Of a DNA stretch of 64,000 nucleotides, positions 50,512 to 61,582 are shown in pieces. Under the pieces are notes generated by a model that searched no databases, was not told the DNA's origin, and saw nothing but the letters and a program-made list of their open reading frames with translations. The stretch is from contig NZ_RHJI01000002.1 of NCBI RefSeq assembly GCF_004211955.1, forward strand, positions 108,602 through 172,601, in the 5' to 3' direction. Origin of the DNA: Escherichia sp. E1V33 (GTDB lineage: Bacteria; Pseudomonadota; Gammaproteobacteria; Enterobacterales; Enterobacteriaceae). Each line of letters opens with the position of its first letter. Position 1 is the first letter of the stretch. A program made the position numbers and the translations under genes.

Positions 50512-51963
50512 TTATCGCCGCCAGCGTCTGAGCAGGCGGCTTCGCATCCCGGTATCAAAGCGCCAGATATGATCGAAAATGCGCATGATGCCGGGTTTGC
50601 CATGTGCTGACATCGCCACGGCATGAAAGCGATGGTGATGTACCCGCTGCAACTCTTTCACTTTACTCGTCACGTCGTCAGGCAACCGCTGGGCGATAAA
50701 ATCAGAAATCACCACCGCATCGGCGTCAAACCATTCCCGACTTTGCAATCGCTCCATAATAGCGCGAAAACAACTGGCAAGATCGGTGCCGCCACGAAAC
50801 TGCTGACTTAAAAAGCGGATCGCTTGTTCAATACCTTGTGGGCCTGAAAGCTCGTAACGAACGATCTCGGTGGAAAATAACATAATATAGCAGCGTCGAT
50901 TTTCAGCGAGGGCTATGCGCATCAATGCCAGGCAGAACGCTTTCGCACACTGTTCATTAAAACCACCCATTGAGCCGGAAGTATCCACGCAGACAATAAA
51001 CGGCCCGCGCGGCTGTTCGTCGTAATCTTTATGTACCACCGGGCGTTCGATCACTTTTTCACGCCATGATTCACCGTGCAGGCGATAGGTGAGCAACTGT
51101 TTTTCCACCAGCCGACGATAAAATTCATATTCCAGTTCAGTGATACCCAGTGTCGCCAGTTCCGGCGGAAGAAGGCGTAAAATATCATCGCTTTGTTGCA
51201 GGCCATCAACCTGCTCAGGAACGGTCGCCGGTTCGCGCACCATGGTGCGGAAGGTTTCCATCTGCGCATCGTTGCGCGGTATTGATTTGGCCTCCCGCGA
51301 ACGTCCCAGCTGTTCCGCCAGACGCTTCAGTTCCGGCTGTTCGTTAAGAAATTCACCGTATTTCACAATCAACTGATAGTCGCCGCGTTTAAGCTGACCG
51401 GCGCTCATATCCCATAGACGACCGGCCGCGGTGTTGTTATCCGCCAGAACTGGTTCGAGCTGTCCGCTTAATGTCATGCGTTCCTGAACTTCGCTCAACA
51501 GTTGTTCGCGTTCTTCTTCTAATAACTGTTGATTTAACGTCGTTGCTTGCACGATCAGACTTAAACGCCAACGCTGGAGAAAAAGTGTGTGTAACGCTGA
51601 AGTGATCGTGCTGTTAGCATCAACCAACTGTCGGGCTTGTTCTGCCCATGGAGAATTCAGACGATGCAGTAAGTCCAGGATCTGTGGTAGCTGCACAATA
51701 AACTGCGGCGTGGAGAGGAGCTGGCTTTGCTGATAGCACATCACCTCTTCGGTGAGTTCCGGCGGGACTCGCGCATCTTTCAGCCGACTGCGCAGCACCT
51801 CACGCCAGCGAGGAACATCATCAGTGATTGCCACCTTGAGGCGCGGAAATTTTTCAAAGAAGACCGCCAGCTGCGGTGAGGCCAACAGCGCGATGATCAT
51901 CTCTTCGATCAATCCCTCTTCGCTGACGGCCAGCATCACATTAAGCGTATCCAGAGTTAGCAT
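50512..51963 (-). CDS. viaA: ViaA, von Willebrand A-domain partner of RavA
   Basis: A 483-residue protein with an N-terminal helical domain and a C-terminal VWA domain carrying a MIDAS-type motif [16 protein letters not shown] near residue 323 and a conserved [13 protein letters not shown] near 390. It stimulates RavA ATPase activity and, in E. coli, binds lipids and affects aminoglycoside sensitivity and respiratory Nuo/Frd function. Its start overlaps the ravA stop by 7 bases, giving translational coupling. Only 4 bases separate its stop from that of asnA. Confidence 0.96.
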   Translation of the reverse strand: MLTLDTLNVMLAVSEEGLIEEMIIALLASPQLAVFFEKFPRLKVAITDDVPRWREVLRSRLKDARVPPELTEEVMCYQQSQLLSTPQFIVQLPQILDLLHRLNSPWAEQARQLVDANSTITSALHTLFLQRWRLSLIVQATTLNQQLLEEEREQLLSEVQERMTLSGQLEPVLADNNTAAGRLWDMSAGQLKRGDYQLIVKYGEFLNEQPELKRLAEQLGRSREAKSIPRNDAQMETFRTMVREPATVPEQVDGLQQSDDILRLLPPELATLGITELEYEFYRRLVEKQLLTYRLHGESWREKVIERPVVHKDYDEQPRGPFIVCVDTSGSMGGFNEQCAKAFCLALMRIALAENRRCYIMLFSTEIVRYELSGPQGIEQAIRFLSQQFRGGTDLASCFRAIMERLQSREWFDADAVVISDFIAQRLPDDVTSKVKELQRVHHHRFHAVAMSAHGKPGIMRIFDHIWRFDTGMRSRLLRRWRR

Positions 51964-53453
51964 TGTTGCGCCTGGCGAATCTGGGCGCCGACATCCTGTA
52001 GGCTGGCTTCAATGCGACCTAACCAGTCGCCAGGGATAAACAGACATTTTTGCTGTTCGCTAAATAAAACGTGTTGCTTGCGCCAGTCGCTTTCAAGCTC
52101 TTCCAGTTGTTGTTTTATTTCCCCTGGCAGACCTTCAGCCGATGAACCGGGAAGTGCCAGCGTACTGCCTTGTAAACTTACATCGCGAACGACAAGATGT
52201 TGGGCGCTATCAACTTCCAGATTCAGTTTCTGGGCAAAACCGATACCGTTCAGTTTGCCGCGAATTTCACCGCCTTTGTTCAACCACTGTTCCAGCGCGC
52301 TGCGCTCAAAGGAAATATGAACCACTTCCATGTCGTGCAGTTTTAATGGTTTTTGCAGCAGTAGAGTCAGCGTGGACGCGGTTAAGTCGGCTGGAAGTTG
52401 ATACTGCTGACGACGGTTGAAAATACCGCCCAGACGAATTACCGTTAAGGCTGTTTTATCGCTTTGTTGCTGCTGGAGTTGCAGGCGACGCTGCACAATC
52501 GCGCCCAGACGCGTCAACATACTTTGCTGTTGCCATGCGTGACCGGTCATCAATACGTCAATCTGTTGTTGAATCAAATTCAGGCTTTGCGCGTCATACC
52601 ACAGGCAATCTTTCAGCAAGATAAGATCAACCGGGGCAACAGCACTGCGACCACTAAAAAAGGCGCTGGCTTGTAATAAACGGATCGCTTTTTTCCAGCG
52701 ACGATCGGAGACGTATGGCGCATCCGGTAATTTATCCAGTTGCTGACGTAGCGTAAAAATCAGCTCAAATACATGATCGGGCTGCGTAATTTCACCAATC
52801 TCTTTCTGCCAGCGTTCATATTCTTCATCTGTGACCTGCAAGGCGGCAGGAACCGGATTGTTATTTTCATCTTGTTGACTGGTTAGCATGGAGCGGAAAT
52901 TCGCTTTATCCTGCACTTTATCTAACCACAGTCGAATCAGCATGCGGTCATATAATGCTTCCAGGCTGCTGTCTGCTTCTGGCAATTCGTTGGAGGCCGC
53001 CACCAGCAAGCGCATCGGGATTTTTTCTACGTGTGCGCCGTTGCGGAACTGGCGTTCGTTAATGGCGGTGAGCAGGGTATTAAGAATTGCCGGGCCCGCT
53101 TTCCAGATCTCATCCAGAAAGACGATTTCCGCTTCTGGCAGGTAACCGCTGGTTAAGCGTTCATAGCGTCCCTCATCTTTTAACGCCTGAATGGAAAGGG
53201 GGCCAAAAACTTCTTCCGGGGTGGAGAAGCGGGTCATCAGATATTCAAAATCGCGCGCATTCTGGAAGGCAAATTTTAAGCGCCGGGCGATCAAACTTTT
53301 AGCAATACCTGGCGGGCCAAGCAGGAACACGCTTTCACCACTTAATGCCGCTAACAAACAAAGGCGGATGGCGTGGCTACGTTCATAAAGCCCCTTTTCC
53401 AGCGCGCTGCTCAGGCGGGAAATTCTTTCCGCTAATAAATGAGGGTGAGCCAT
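51957..53453 (-). CDS. ravA: RavA, MoxR-family AAA+ ATPase
   Basis: A 498-residue AAA+ protein starting at [11 protein letters not shown]; an upstream in-frame start would add 8 residues but is not needed. Walker A is [14 protein letters not shown] near residue 45, Walker B is [12 protein letters not shown] near 110, and sensor motifs follow ([21 protein letters not shown]). A LARA domain forms the C-terminal part, which in E. coli binds the lysine decarboxylase LdcI and blocks ppGpp inhibition. With ViaA it forms a two-gene operon. Confidence 0.96.
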   Translation of the reverse strand: MAHPHLLAERISRLSSALEKGLYERSHAIRLCLLAALSGESVFLLGPPGIAKSLIARRLKFAFQNARDFEYLMTRFSTPEEVFGPLSIQALKDEGRYERLTSGYLPEAEIVFLDEIWKAGPAILNTLLTAINERQFRNGAHVEKIPMRLLVAASNELPEADSSLEALYDRMLIRLWLDKVQDKANFRSMLTSQQDENNNPVPAALQVTDEEYERWQKEIGEITQPDHVFELIFTLRQQLDKLPDAPYVSDRRWKKAIRLLQASAFFSGRSAVAPVDLILLKDCLWYDAQSLNLIQQQIDVLMTGHAWQQQSMLTRLGAIVQRRLQLQQQQSDKTALTVIRLGGIFNRRQQYQLPADLTASTLTLLLQKPLKLHDMEVVHISFERSALEQWLNKGGEIRGKLNGIGFAQKLNLEVDSAQHLVVRDVSLQGSTLALPGSSAEGLPGEIKQQLEELESDWRKQHVLFSEQQKCLFIPGDWLGRIEASLQDVGAQIRQAQQC

Positions 53454-53675
53454 AATGAAGTGGCGTCCTTTCGTCAAAAGTTCTGCGTAAATTGCGAGTA
53501 TAGACGTTTCTTGCTGGTGGCAAAAATAGTCTCAAAGAAGGGATATTTTTCTTTGAGCCAGGTTAATGTGGCCGCATTTAGGAGTACGATTTTGCCGTTA
53601 ATCGTGCATACTGAGCGCTTTTTTGTGGGCCAAGGGACTACGCACACATTTCATATTTCAACGAAAGACTAGTCT

Positions 53676-55544
53676 ATGAGCACTGATAATAAGCAATCGT
53701 TGCCCGCGATTACCCTCGCGGCGATTGGAGTTGTCTACGGCGATATTGGTACCAGCCCGTTATATACACTTCGTGAATGTTTGTCCGGCCAGTTTGGTTT
53801 TGGCGTTGAACGCGATGCCGTGTTTGGCTTTTTATCGCTGATTTTCTGGCTGTTAATCTTTGTGGTTTCCATCAAATATCTTACCTTCGTGATGCGCGCG
53901 GATAACGCCGGAGAAGGGGGGATTCTGACGTTGATGTCGCTTGCCGGGCGTAATACGTCGGCTCGAACGACCTCAATGTTAGTGATTATGGGGCTAATCG
54001 GCGGCAGCTTTTTCTATGGTGAAGTCGTCATAACACCCGCCATTTCGGTGATGTCTGCCATCGAAGGTCTGGAAATCGTCGCCCCGCAACTGGATACCTG
54101 GATAGTTCCCCTCTCAATCATCGTTCTCACGTTACTGTTTATGATTCAAAAACATGGCACGGCAATGGTCGGTAAACTGTTTGCGCCGATCATGCTGACC
54201 TGGTTTTTGATTCTGGCAGGACTAGGGTTACGTAGCATTATTGCTAACCCGGAAGTGCTGCATGCGCTGAATCCGATGTGGGCGGTGCATTTCTTCCTTG
54301 AATATAAAACCGTTTCTTTTATTGCATTAGGGGCGGTGGTGCTGTCGATTACTGGTGTCGAGGCGCTGTATGCCGATATGGGGCACTTTGGTAAGTTCCC
54401 GATTCGTCTGGCGTGGTTCACCGTCGTATTGCCTTCCTTAACCCTTAATTACTTCGGCCAGGGAGCGCTGTTGTTAAAGAACCCGGAAGCAATTAAGAAC
54501 CCATTCTTTCTGTTAGCACCGGACTGGGCGCTGATCCCGCTGCTGATCATCGCCGCACTGGCGACGGTAATAGCTTCGCAGGCGGTTATCTCTGGCGTCT
54601 TCTCGTTGACGCGTCAGGCGGTACGTCTGGGATATCTGTCGCCGATGCGCATCATTCACACTTCAGAAATGGAGTCAGGGCAAATCTACATACCGTTTGT
54701 GAACTGGATGCTCTATGTCGCAGTTGTGATTGTGATTGTTAGCTTTGAGCATTCCAGTAACCTGGCTGCGGCGTATGGGATTGCGGTGACCGGAACGATG
54801 GTACTGACGTCTATTCTTTCGACTACCGTGGCGCGTCAGAACTGGCACTGGAATAAGTATTTTGTTGCGCTGATCCTGATTGCTTTCCTTTGTGTCGATA
54901 TTCCGCTATTCACCGCTAACCTCGATAAACTGCTCTCCGGCGGCTGGTTGCCATTGAGCCTCGGTACGGTGATGTTTATCGTGATGACCACCTGGAAAAG
55001 CGAGCGTTTCCGCCTGCTGCGGCGGATGCACGAACATGGTAATTCTCTGGAAGCGATGATTGCTTCGCTGGAGAAATCACCGCCCGTTCGTGTTCCCGGA
55101 ACCGCGGTGTATATGTCGCGTGCAATCAATGTCATTCCCTTTGCTCTGATGCATAACCTGAAACATAACAAGGTATTGCATGAGCGGGTGATTCTGTTAA
55201 CTCTGCGTACCGAAGACGCGCCATATGTCCATAACGTTCGTCGGGTACAGATTGAACAACTGTCGCCCACTTTCTGGCGCGTGGTGGCAAGTTACGGCTG
55301 GCGGGAAACGCCAAACGTGGAAGAAGTTTTCCACCGCTGTGGCCTGGAAGGGTTAAGTTGTCGGATGATGGAAACCTCCTTCTTTATGTCCCATGAGTCG
55401 CTGATCCTCGGTAAACGCCCGTGGTACTTACGTTTGCGTGGCAAACTGTACTTGCTGTTGCAGCGTAATGCACTGCGCGCACCGGATCAGTTTGAAATCC
55501 CACCAAACCGGGTTATTGAACTGGGTACTCAGGTCGAAATCTAA
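53676..55544 (+). CDS. kup: Kup (TrkD), low-affinity potassium transporter
   Basis: A 622-residue K+ transporter of the KUP/HAK/KT family, with about 12 membrane helices to residue 440 and a C-terminal cytoplasmic domain. The family signature [17 protein letters not shown] lies near residues 18-34. It takes up K+ (and Cs+) with H+, and matters at low pH. The sequence appears identical to the K-12 protein I remember. It is divergent from ravA and ends in a terminator before the rbs control region. Confidence 0.98.
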
Positions 55545-55550
55545 CGCCAG

Positions 55551-55583
55551 ACGCCTCCTTTCTCCATAAAGGGGGCGTTTTTG
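55551..55583 (+). terminator. Terminator after kup
   Basis: acgcctccttt / aaagggggcgt forms a stem with one internal mismatch, followed by ttttt. It is 6 bases past the kup stop. Confidence 0.88.
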
Positions 55584-55613
55584 TTTTTCATGCTTAATCA
55601 CGATGTAAAACGT

Positions 55614-55629
55614 TTCGATGTTGATCACA
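55614..55629 (+). promoter_or_regulatory. Probable CRP site of the rbs promoter
   Basis: ttcgatgttgatcaca has one perfect TCACA half-site and a degenerate TGTGA half at the right 6-base spacing, about 70 bases upstream of the RbsR operator. CRP activation of rbs is known in E. coli. Confidence 0.6.
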
Positions 55630-55682
55630 TTTCAGTAACGTTGCGATGGTTTTCTCTGCTCTGTCAGGATTAAACTGCTGGT

Positions 55683-55700
55683 CAGCGAAACGTTTCGCTG
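55683..55700. promoter_or_regulatory. RbsR operator
   Basis: CAGCGAAACGTTTCGCTG is a perfect 18-bp palindrome of the LacI/GalR family operator type, just upstream of rbsD and downstream of the promoter, the expected RbsR site. A second partial copy (aaaacgtttcgat) lies near 55607-55619. Confidence 0.92.
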
Positions 55701-55712
55701 ATGGAGAAAAAA

Positions 55713-56132
55713 ATGAAAAAAGGCGCCGTTCTTAATTCTGATATTTCGTCGGTGATCTCCCGTCTGGGGCATACCGATACGCTGGTGGTGTGTGATGCTG
55801 GTTTACCCATCCCAAAAAGTACAACGCGTATCGATATGGCATTAACCCAGGGCGTGCCTTCTTTTATGCAGGTGCTGGGAGTTGTTACGAGTGAAATGCA
55901 GGTTGAGGCAGCCATTATTGCGGAAGAGATCAAACAACATAATCCGCAACTCCACGAAACGTTGCTCACTCACCTTGAGCAGCTGCAACAACACCAGGGA
56001 AACACCATTGAAATTCGTTACACCACGCATGAACAATTCAAACAACTAACCGCAGAAAGTCAGGCGGTAATTCGCAGCGGAGAATGTTCTCCGTATGCGA
56101 ATATCATTCTCTGTGCTGGCGTGACGTTCTGA
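55713..56132 (+). CDS. rbsD: RbsD, D-ribose pyranase
   Basis: A 139-residue protein ([26 protein letters not shown] start) that interconverts beta-ribopyranose and beta-ribofuranose. The ATG at 55713 is preferred over one 12 bases upstream on family length. Conserved elements are the early GHTD (His-20 general acid region), CDAGLPIP near 28, and the C-terminal [19 protein letters not shown]. It is first in rbsDACBKR and ends 7 bases before rbsA. Confidence 0.95.
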   Translation: MKKGAVLNSDISSVISRLGHTDTLVVCDAGLPIPKSTTRIDMALTQGVPSFMQVLGVVTSEMQVEAAIIAEEIKQHNPQLHETLLTHLEQLQQHQGNTIEIRYTTHEQFKQLTAESQAVIRSGECSPYANIILCAGVTF

Positions 56133-56139
56133 GGCCGTC

Positions 56140-57645
56140 ATGGAAGCATTACTACAGCTTAAAGGTATTGATAAAGCCTTTCCGGGCGTAAAAGCCCTCT
56201 CGGGCGCCGCGTTAAATGTCTATCCGGGCCGCGTGATGGCGCTGGTAGGCGAAAACGGCGCGGGTAAATCCACCATGATGAAAGTGCTTACTGGCATCTA
56301 TAGTCGTGATGCCGGTACGCTTTTATGGTTGGGTAAAGAAACGACGTTTACCGGGCCAAAATCCTCCCAGGAAGCTGGCATTGGTATTATCCACCAGGAA
56401 CTGAACCTGATCCCGCAGTTGACCATTGCGGAAAACATTTTCCTCGGTCGTGAGTTTGTTAATCGCTTTGGCAAAATTGACTGGAAAAACATGTATGCCG
56501 AAGCGGATAAATTGCTGGCTAAACTTAACCTGCGTTTTAAAAGCGACAAGCTGGTGGGCGATCTTTCCATCGGTGACCAGCAAATGGTTGAAATCGCCAA
56601 AGTGCTGAGCTTTGAGTCGAAAGTCATCATTATGGATGAACCGACCGATGCGCTGACCGATACCGAAACCGAATCCCTGTTCCGCGTCATCCGCGAACTG
56701 AAATCGCAAGGCCGCGGCATTGTCTATATTTCTCACCGTATGAAAGAAATCTTCGAGATTTGCGATGACGTTACCGTTTTTCGTGACGGGCAATTTATTG
56801 CCGAGCGTGAAGTGGCATCACTGACCGAAGATTCGCTGATTGAGATGATGGTGGGCCGCAAACTGGAAGATCAATATCCACACCTGGACAAAGCGCCGGG
56901 AGATATCCGCCTGAAAGTAGATAATCTCTGCGGACCTGGTGTTAACAACGTCTCTTTTACCCTACGCAATGGCGAAATCCTTGGCGTCTCTGGTTTGATG
57001 GGGGCGGGGCGTACCGAATTGATGAAAGTGCTCTATGGCGCACTGCCGCGCACTAGCGGCTATGTCACGCTGGATGGGCATGAAGTTATTACCCGTTCGC
57101 CGCAGGATGGCCTGGCAAACGGCATTGTGTATATCTCTGAAGACCGTAAACGCGACGGTTTAGTACTGGGCATGTCAGTAAAAGAAAATATGTCGCTGAC
57201 TGCGCTGCGCTACTTCAGCCGTACTGGCGGCAGTTTGAAGCATGCCGATGAACAGCAGGCAGTGAGTGATTTCATTCGTCTGTTTAATGTGAAAACGCCG
57301 TCAATGGAACAGGCAATTGGTCTGCTCTCCGGCGGCAATCAGCAAAAAGTGGCGATTGCCCGTGGCCTGATGACGCGCCCAAAAGTGCTTATCCTTGATG
57401 AACCTACCCGTGGCGTAGATGTCGGCGCGAAAAAAGAGATCTATCAACTGATTAACCAGTTCAAAGCCGATGGCTTGAGCATCATTCTGGTGTCATCGGA
57501 GATGCCAGAAGTATTAGGCATGAGCGATCGCATCATCGTCATGCATGAAGGGCATCTCAGCGGGGAATTTACTCGTGAGCAGGCCACCCAGGAAGTGTTA
57601 ATGGCTGCCGCTGTGGGCAAGCTTAATCGCGTGAATCAGGAGTAA
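56140..57645 (+). CDS. rbsA: RbsA, ribose ABC transporter ATPase (two ABC domains)
   Basis: A 501-residue duplicated ATPase. Domain 1 has Walker [10 protein letters not shown] near 37, a degenerate signature [12 protein letters not shown] near 142 and Walker [11 protein letters not shown] near 163. Domain 2 has a non-canonical Walker A region ([16 protein letters not shown]), signature [15 protein letters not shown] near 395 and Walker [12 protein letters not shown] near 417. Asymmetric motifs are normal for sugar CUT2 transporters. It energises RbsC. Start is 8 bases after rbsD; the stop is 4 bases from rbsC. Confidence 0.97.
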   Translation: MEALLQLKGIDKAFPGVKALSGAALNVYPGRVMALVGENGAGKSTMMKVLTGIYSRDAGTLLWLGKETTFTGPKSSQEAGIGIIHQELNLIPQLTIAENIFLGREFVNRFGKIDWKNMYAEADKLLAKLNLRFKSDKLVGDLSIGDQQMVEIAKVLSFESKVIIMDEPTDALTDTETESLFRVIRELKSQGRGIVYISHRMKEIFEICDDVTVFRDGQFIAEREVASLTEDSLIEMMVGRKLEDQYPHLDKAPGDIRLKVDNLCGPGVNNVSFTLRNGEILGVSGLMGAGRTELMKVLYGALPRTSGYVTLDGHEVITRSPQDGLANGIVYISEDRKRDGLVLGMSVKENMSLTALRYFSRTGGSLKHADEQQAVSDFIRLFNVKTPSMEQAIGLLSGGNQQKVAIARGLMTRPKVLILDEPTRGVDVGAKKEIYQLINQFKADGLSIILVSSEMPEVLGMSDRIIVMHEGHLSGEFTREQATQEVLMAAAVGKLNRVNQE

Positions 57646-57649
57646 AAAA

Positions 57650-58615
57650 ATGACAACCCAGACTGTCTCTGGTCGCCGTTATTTCACGAAAGCGTGGCTG
57701 ATGGAGCAGAAATCGCTTATCGCTCTGCTGGTGCTGATCGCGATTGTCTCGACGTTAAGTCCAAACTTTTTCACCATCAATAACTTATTCAACATTCTCC
57801 AGCAAACCTCGGTGAACGCCATTATGGCGGTCGGGATGACGCTGGTGATCCTGACGTCGGGCATCGACTTATCGGTAGGTTCTCTGTTGGCGCTGACCGG
57901 CGCAGTTGCTGCATCTATCGTCGGCATTGAAGTCAATGCGCTGGTGGCTGTCGCTGCCGCTCTCGCGTTAGGTGCCGCAATTGGTGCGGTAACCGGAGTG
58001 ATTGTGGCGAAAGGTCGCGTCCAGGCGTTTATCGCTACGCTGGTTATGATGCTTTTACTGCGCGGTGTGACCATGGTTTACACCAACGGTAGCCCGGTGA
58101 ATACAGGCTTTACCGAGAACGCCGATCTGTTTGGCTGGTTCGGTATTGGTCGTCCGCTGGGCGTACCTACGCCAGTGTGGATTATGGGGATTGTCTTCCT
58201 CGCGGCCTGGTACATGCTGCATCACACGCGTCTGGGGCGTTATATCTACGCGCTGGGCGGCAACGAAGCGGCAACGCGTCTTTCTGGTATCAACGTCAAT
58301 AAAATCAAAATCATCGTCTATTCTCTTTGTGGTCTGCTGGCATCGCTGGCCGGGATCATTGAAGTGGCGCGTCTCTCCTCCGCCCAACCGACTGCGGGGA
58401 CTGGCTATGAACTGGATGCCATTGCGGCAGTGGTTCTGGGCGGTACAAGTCTGGCGGGCGGTAAAGGTCGCATTGTTGGGACGTTGATCGGCGCATTAAT
58501 TCTTGGCTTCCTTAATAATGGTTTGAATTTGTTAGGTGTTTCCTCCTATTACCAGATGATCGTCAAAGCTGTGGTGATTTTGCTGGCGGTGCTGGTAGAC
58601 AACAAAAAACAGTAA
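57650..58615 (+). CDS. rbsC: RbsC, ribose ABC transporter permease
   Basis: A 321-residue permease with about 8-10 hydrophobic helices, of the CUT2 (BPD_transp_2) family. Conserved elements are VGMTLVILTSGIDLSVGSLLALTGA near 65-90 and the cytoplasmic loop ALGGNEAATRLSGINVNKIK near 200-220. It accepts ribose from RbsB. Located in the rbs operon with a 4-base gap to rbsA. Confidence 0.97.
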   Translation: MTTQTVSGRRYFTKAWLMEQKSLIALLVLIAIVSTLSPNFFTINNLFNILQQTSVNAIMAVGMTLVILTSGIDLSVGSLLALTGAVAASIVGIEVNALVAVAAALALGAAIGAVTGVIVAKGRVQAFIATLVMMLLLRGVTMVYTNGSPVNTGFTENADLFGWFGIGRPLGVPTPVWIMGIVFLAAWYMLHHTRLGRYIYALGGNEAATRLSGINVNKIKIIVYSLCGLLASLAGIIEVARLSSAQPTAGTGYELDAIAAVVLGGTSLAGGKGRIVGTLIGALILGFLNNGLNLLGVSSYYQMIVKAVVILLAVLVDNKKQ

Positions 58616-58639
58616 TAACGACTACAGGACATCTTGAAT

Positions 58640-59530
58640 ATGAACATGAAAAAACTGGCTACCCTGGTTTCTGCTGTTGCGCTAAGCGCCACCGTTAGTG
58701 CGAATGCAATGGCAAAAGACACCATTGCGCTGGTGGTTTCCACGCTCAATAACCCGTTCTTTGTATCGCTGAAAGATGGTGCGCAGAAAGAGGCGGATAA
58801 ACTCGGCTATAACCTGGTGGTGCTGGATTCTCAGAACAACCCGGCAAAAGAGCTGGCGAACGTGCAGGACTTAACCGTTCGCGGCACCAAAATTCTGCTG
58901 ATTAACCCGACCGACTCCGACGCGGTGGGTAACGCCGTGAAGATGGCAAACCAGGCGAATATCCCGGTTATCACCCTTGACCGTCAGGCAACGAAAGGCG
59001 AAGTGGTTAGCCATATTGCTTCTGACAACGTACTGGGCGGTAAAATCGCAGGTGATTACATCGCGAAGAAAGCTGGCGAAGGTGCAAAAGTTATCGAACT
59101 GCAAGGTATTGCCGGTACATCCGCAGCTCGTGAACGTGGTGAAGGTTTTCAGCAGGCTGTTGCTGCTCACAAATTTAACGTCCTGGCCAGCCAGCCGGCA
59201 GACTTCGACCGCACTAAAGGTTTGAACGTAATGCAGAACCTGTTGACCGCTCATCCGGATGTGCAGGCTGTGTTCGCGCAGAACGATGAAATGGCGCTGG
59301 GCGCACTGCGTGCACTGCAAACTGCTGGTAAATCAGATGTGATGGTCGTCGGATTTGACGGTACACCTGATGGCGAAAAAGCAGTAAATGATGGCAAACT
59401 GGCAGCGACTATCGCTCAGTTACCCGATCAGATTGGCGCGAAAGGTGTCGAAACCGCTGATAAAGTTCTGAAAGGCGAAAAAGTTCAGGCGAAATATCCG
59501 GTTGATCTGAAACTGGTTGTTAAGCAGTAG
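58640..59530 (+). CDS. rbsB: RbsB, periplasmic ribose-binding protein
   Basis: A 296-residue protein with signal peptide [25 protein letters not shown], cleaved before [15 protein letters not shown]. An upstream in-frame TTG would add two residues; the ATG at 58640 matches the family. Ligand-contact residues in [15 protein letters not shown] and NDEMALGAL segments are present. It also presents ribose to the Trg chemoreceptor. Sequence is nearly identical to K-12. The 125-base gap after it probably encodes the sRNA RbsZ. Confidence 0.97.
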   Translation: MNMKKLATLVSAVALSATVSANAMAKDTIALVVSTLNNPFFVSLKDGAQKEADKLGYNLVVLDSQNNPAKELANVQDLTVRGTKILLINPTDSDAVGNAVKMANQANIPVITLDRQATKGEVVSHIASDNVLGGKIAGDYIAKKAGEGAKVIELQGIAGTSAARERGEGFQQAVAAHKFNVLASQPADFDRTKGLNVMQNLLTAHPDVQAVFAQNDEMALGALRALQTAGKSDVMVVGFDGTPDGEKAVNDGKLAATIAQLPDQIGAKGVETADKVLKGEKVQAKYPVDLKLVVKQ

Positions 59531-59640
59531 TCTTAGTCAGGTTTTATAACCTGATAGTGGCATCAATACGTCATCGACAGATGAACGTGTAATATAAAGA
59601 AAAGCAGGGCACGCGCCACCCTAACCCGGTGGCGCATTTT
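59531..59640 (+). ncRNA. rbsZ: rbsB 3' UTR with hairpins, probable RbsZ sRNA
   Basis: Two stem-loops are visible: tcaggtt/aacctga (59538-59555) and gcgccacc/ggtggcgc (59613-59635), the latter followed by atttta. In E. coli an Hfq-bound RNA called RbsZ, a sponge of RybB, comes from this rbsB-rbsK interval. I infer it by position and hairpins; the exact ends are not determined. Confidence 0.6.
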
Positions 59641-59655
59641 ATGGACATCCCGAAT

Positions 59656-60585
59656 ATGCAAAACGCAGGCAGCCTCGTTGTTCTTGGCAGCATTAATGCT
59701 GACCATATCCTTAATCTTCAATCTTTTCCTACTCCAGGCGAAACCGTAACCGGTAACCACTATCAAGTCGCATTTGGCGGCAAAGGTGCGAATCAGGCTG
59801 TGGCTGCAGGGCGTAGCGGCGCGAATATCTCGTTTATTGCCTGCACTGGCGATGACAGTATTGGCGAGAGTGTTCGTCAGCAGCTAGCCACCGATAACAT
59901 TGATATTTCACCTGTAAGCGTGATCAAAGGTGAATCAACTGGTGTGGCGTTGATTTTTGTTAATGGTGAAGGCGAGAACGTCATCGGTATTCATTCCGGA
60001 GCTAACGCTGCCCTTTCCCCTGTGCTGGTAGAAGCGCAACGCGAGCGTATTGCGAATGCCTCAGCATTATTAATGCAGCTGGAATCACCACTCGAAAGTG
60101 TGATGGCAGCAGCGAAAATTGCCCATCAAAATAAGACTATCGTTGCGCTTAACCCGGCTCCGGCTCGCGAATTACCCGATGAATTGCTGGCGCTGGTGGA
60201 CATCATTACGCCAAACGAAACGGAAGCGGAAAAACTTACCGGCATTCGTGTTGAAAATGATGAAGATGCGGCGAAAGCTGCGCAGGTACTGCATGAGAAA
60301 GGTATCCGTACTGTCCTGATTACCTTAGGGAGTCGTGGCGTGTGGGCTAGCATGAATGGCGAAGGTCAGCGCGTTCCCGGTTTTCGTGTTCAGGCAGTTG
60401 ACACCATTGCTGCCGGAGATACCTTTAACGGCGCGTTAATCACGGCGTTGCTGGAAGAAAAACCGTTGCCAGAGGCGATTCGTTTTGCTCATGCCGCCGC
60501 TGCTATTGCCGTAACGCGTAAAGGCGCACAACCGTCAGTACCGTGGCGTAAAGAGATTGACGCGTTTTTAGACAGGCAGAGGTGA
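59656..60585 (+). CDS. rbsK: RbsK, ribokinase
   Basis: A 309-residue PfkB-family kinase starting at [17 protein letters not shown]; in-frame upstream starts fall inside the hairpin. PfkB motif 1 is [18 protein letters not shown] near 37-54, and motif 2 is [13 protein letters not shown] near 249-261 with the catalytic Asp. It phosphorylates ribose at O5. It lies 125 bases after rbsB and 4 bases before rbsR. Confidence 0.97.
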   Translation: MQNAGSLVVLGSINADHILNLQSFPTPGETVTGNHYQVAFGGKGANQAVAAGRSGANISFIACTGDDSIGESVRQQLATDNIDISPVSVIKGESTGVALIFVNGEGENVIGIHSGANAALSPVLVEAQRERIANASALLMQLESPLESVMAAAKIAHQNKTIVALNPAPARELPDELLALVDIITPNETEAEKLTGIRVENDEDAAKAAQVLHEKGIRTVLITLGSRGVWASMNGEGQRVPGFRVQAVDTIAAGDTFNGALITALLEEKPLPEAIRFAHAAAAIAVTRKGAQPSVPWRKEIDAFLDRQR

Positions 60586-60589
60586 CGCC

Positions 60590-61582
60590 TTGGCTACAAT
60601 GAAAGATATTGCCCGCCTGGCGGGCGTTTCTACCTCAACAGTTTCTCACGTCATCAATAAAGATCGCTTCGTCAGTGAAGCGATTACCGCCAAAGTTGAA
60701 GCGGCGATTAAAGAACTCAATTACGCGCCATCAGCCCTGGCGCGTAGCCTCAAGCTTAATCAAACACATACCATTGGCATGTTGATCACCGCCAGTACCA
60801 ATCCTTTCTATTCTGAACTGGTGCGTGGTGTTGAACGCAGCTGCTTCGAACGCGGTTATAGTCTTGTCCTTTGTAATACCGAAGGCGATGAGCAGCGAAT
60901 GAATCGTAATCTGGAAACGTTGATGCAAAAGCGTGTTGATGGCTTGCTGTTACTCTGCACCGAAACGCATCAGCCTTCGCGTGAAATCATGCAACGTTAT
61001 CCGACAGTGCCTACCGTGATGATGGACTGGGCGCCGTTCGATGGCGACAGCGATCTCATTCAGGATAACTCATTGCTGGGAGGCGATTTAGCAACGCAAT
61101 ATCTGATCGACAAAGGCCATACTCGTATAGCCTGTATTACCGGGCCTCTGGATAAAACGCCTGCACGTTTGCGGCTGGAAGGTTATCGGGCGGCGATGAA
61201 ACGTGCTGGCCTCGACATTCCCGATGGCTATGAAGTGATTGGCGATTTTGAATTTAACGGCGGGTTTGACGCGATGCGACAGCTGTTGTTGCATCCTCTG
61301 CGTCCTCAGGCGGTCTTTACCGGAAATGACGCAATGGCAGTGGGGGTTTACCAGGCGTTGTATCAGGCTGGATTGCATGTCCCGCAGGATATTGCGGTGA
61401 TTGGGTATGACGATATTGAACTGGCAAGCTTTATGACGCCACCGCTCACCACTATCCATCAACCGAAAGATGAACTGGGAGAGCTGGCGATTGATGTGCT
61501 CATCCACCGAATGGCGCAGCCAACCTTACAGCAACAACGATTACAACTTACTCCTGTTCTGATGGCGCGCGGCTCGGCTTAG
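60590..61582 (+). CDS. rbsR: RbsR, ribose operon repressor (LacI family)
   Basis: A 330-residue LacI/GalR repressor starting at a TTG ([24 protein letters not shown]); the helix-turn-helix occupies residues 4-25 and the hinge includes [13 protein letters not shown]. The periplasmic-binding-like core binds ribose. It represses rbs at the palindrome 55683-55700 and, in K-12, also regulates purine genes. Its last 35 bases overlap the convergent hsrA. Confidence 0.96.
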   Translation: MATMKDIARLAGVSTSTVSHVINKDRFVSEAITAKVEAAIKELNYAPSALARSLKLNQTHTIGMLITASTNPFYSELVRGVERSCFERGYSLVLCNTEGDEQRMNRNLETLMQKRVDGLLLLCTETHQPSREIMQRYPTVPTVMMDWAPFDGDSDLIQDNSLLGGDLATQYLIDKGHTRIACITGPLDKTPARLRLEGYRAAMKRAGLDIPDGYEVIGDFEFNGGFDAMRQLLLHPLRPQAVFTGNDAMAVGVYQALYQAGLHVPQDIAVIGYDDIELASFMTPPLTTIHQPKDELGELAIDVLIHRMAQPTLQQQRLQLTPVLMARGSA

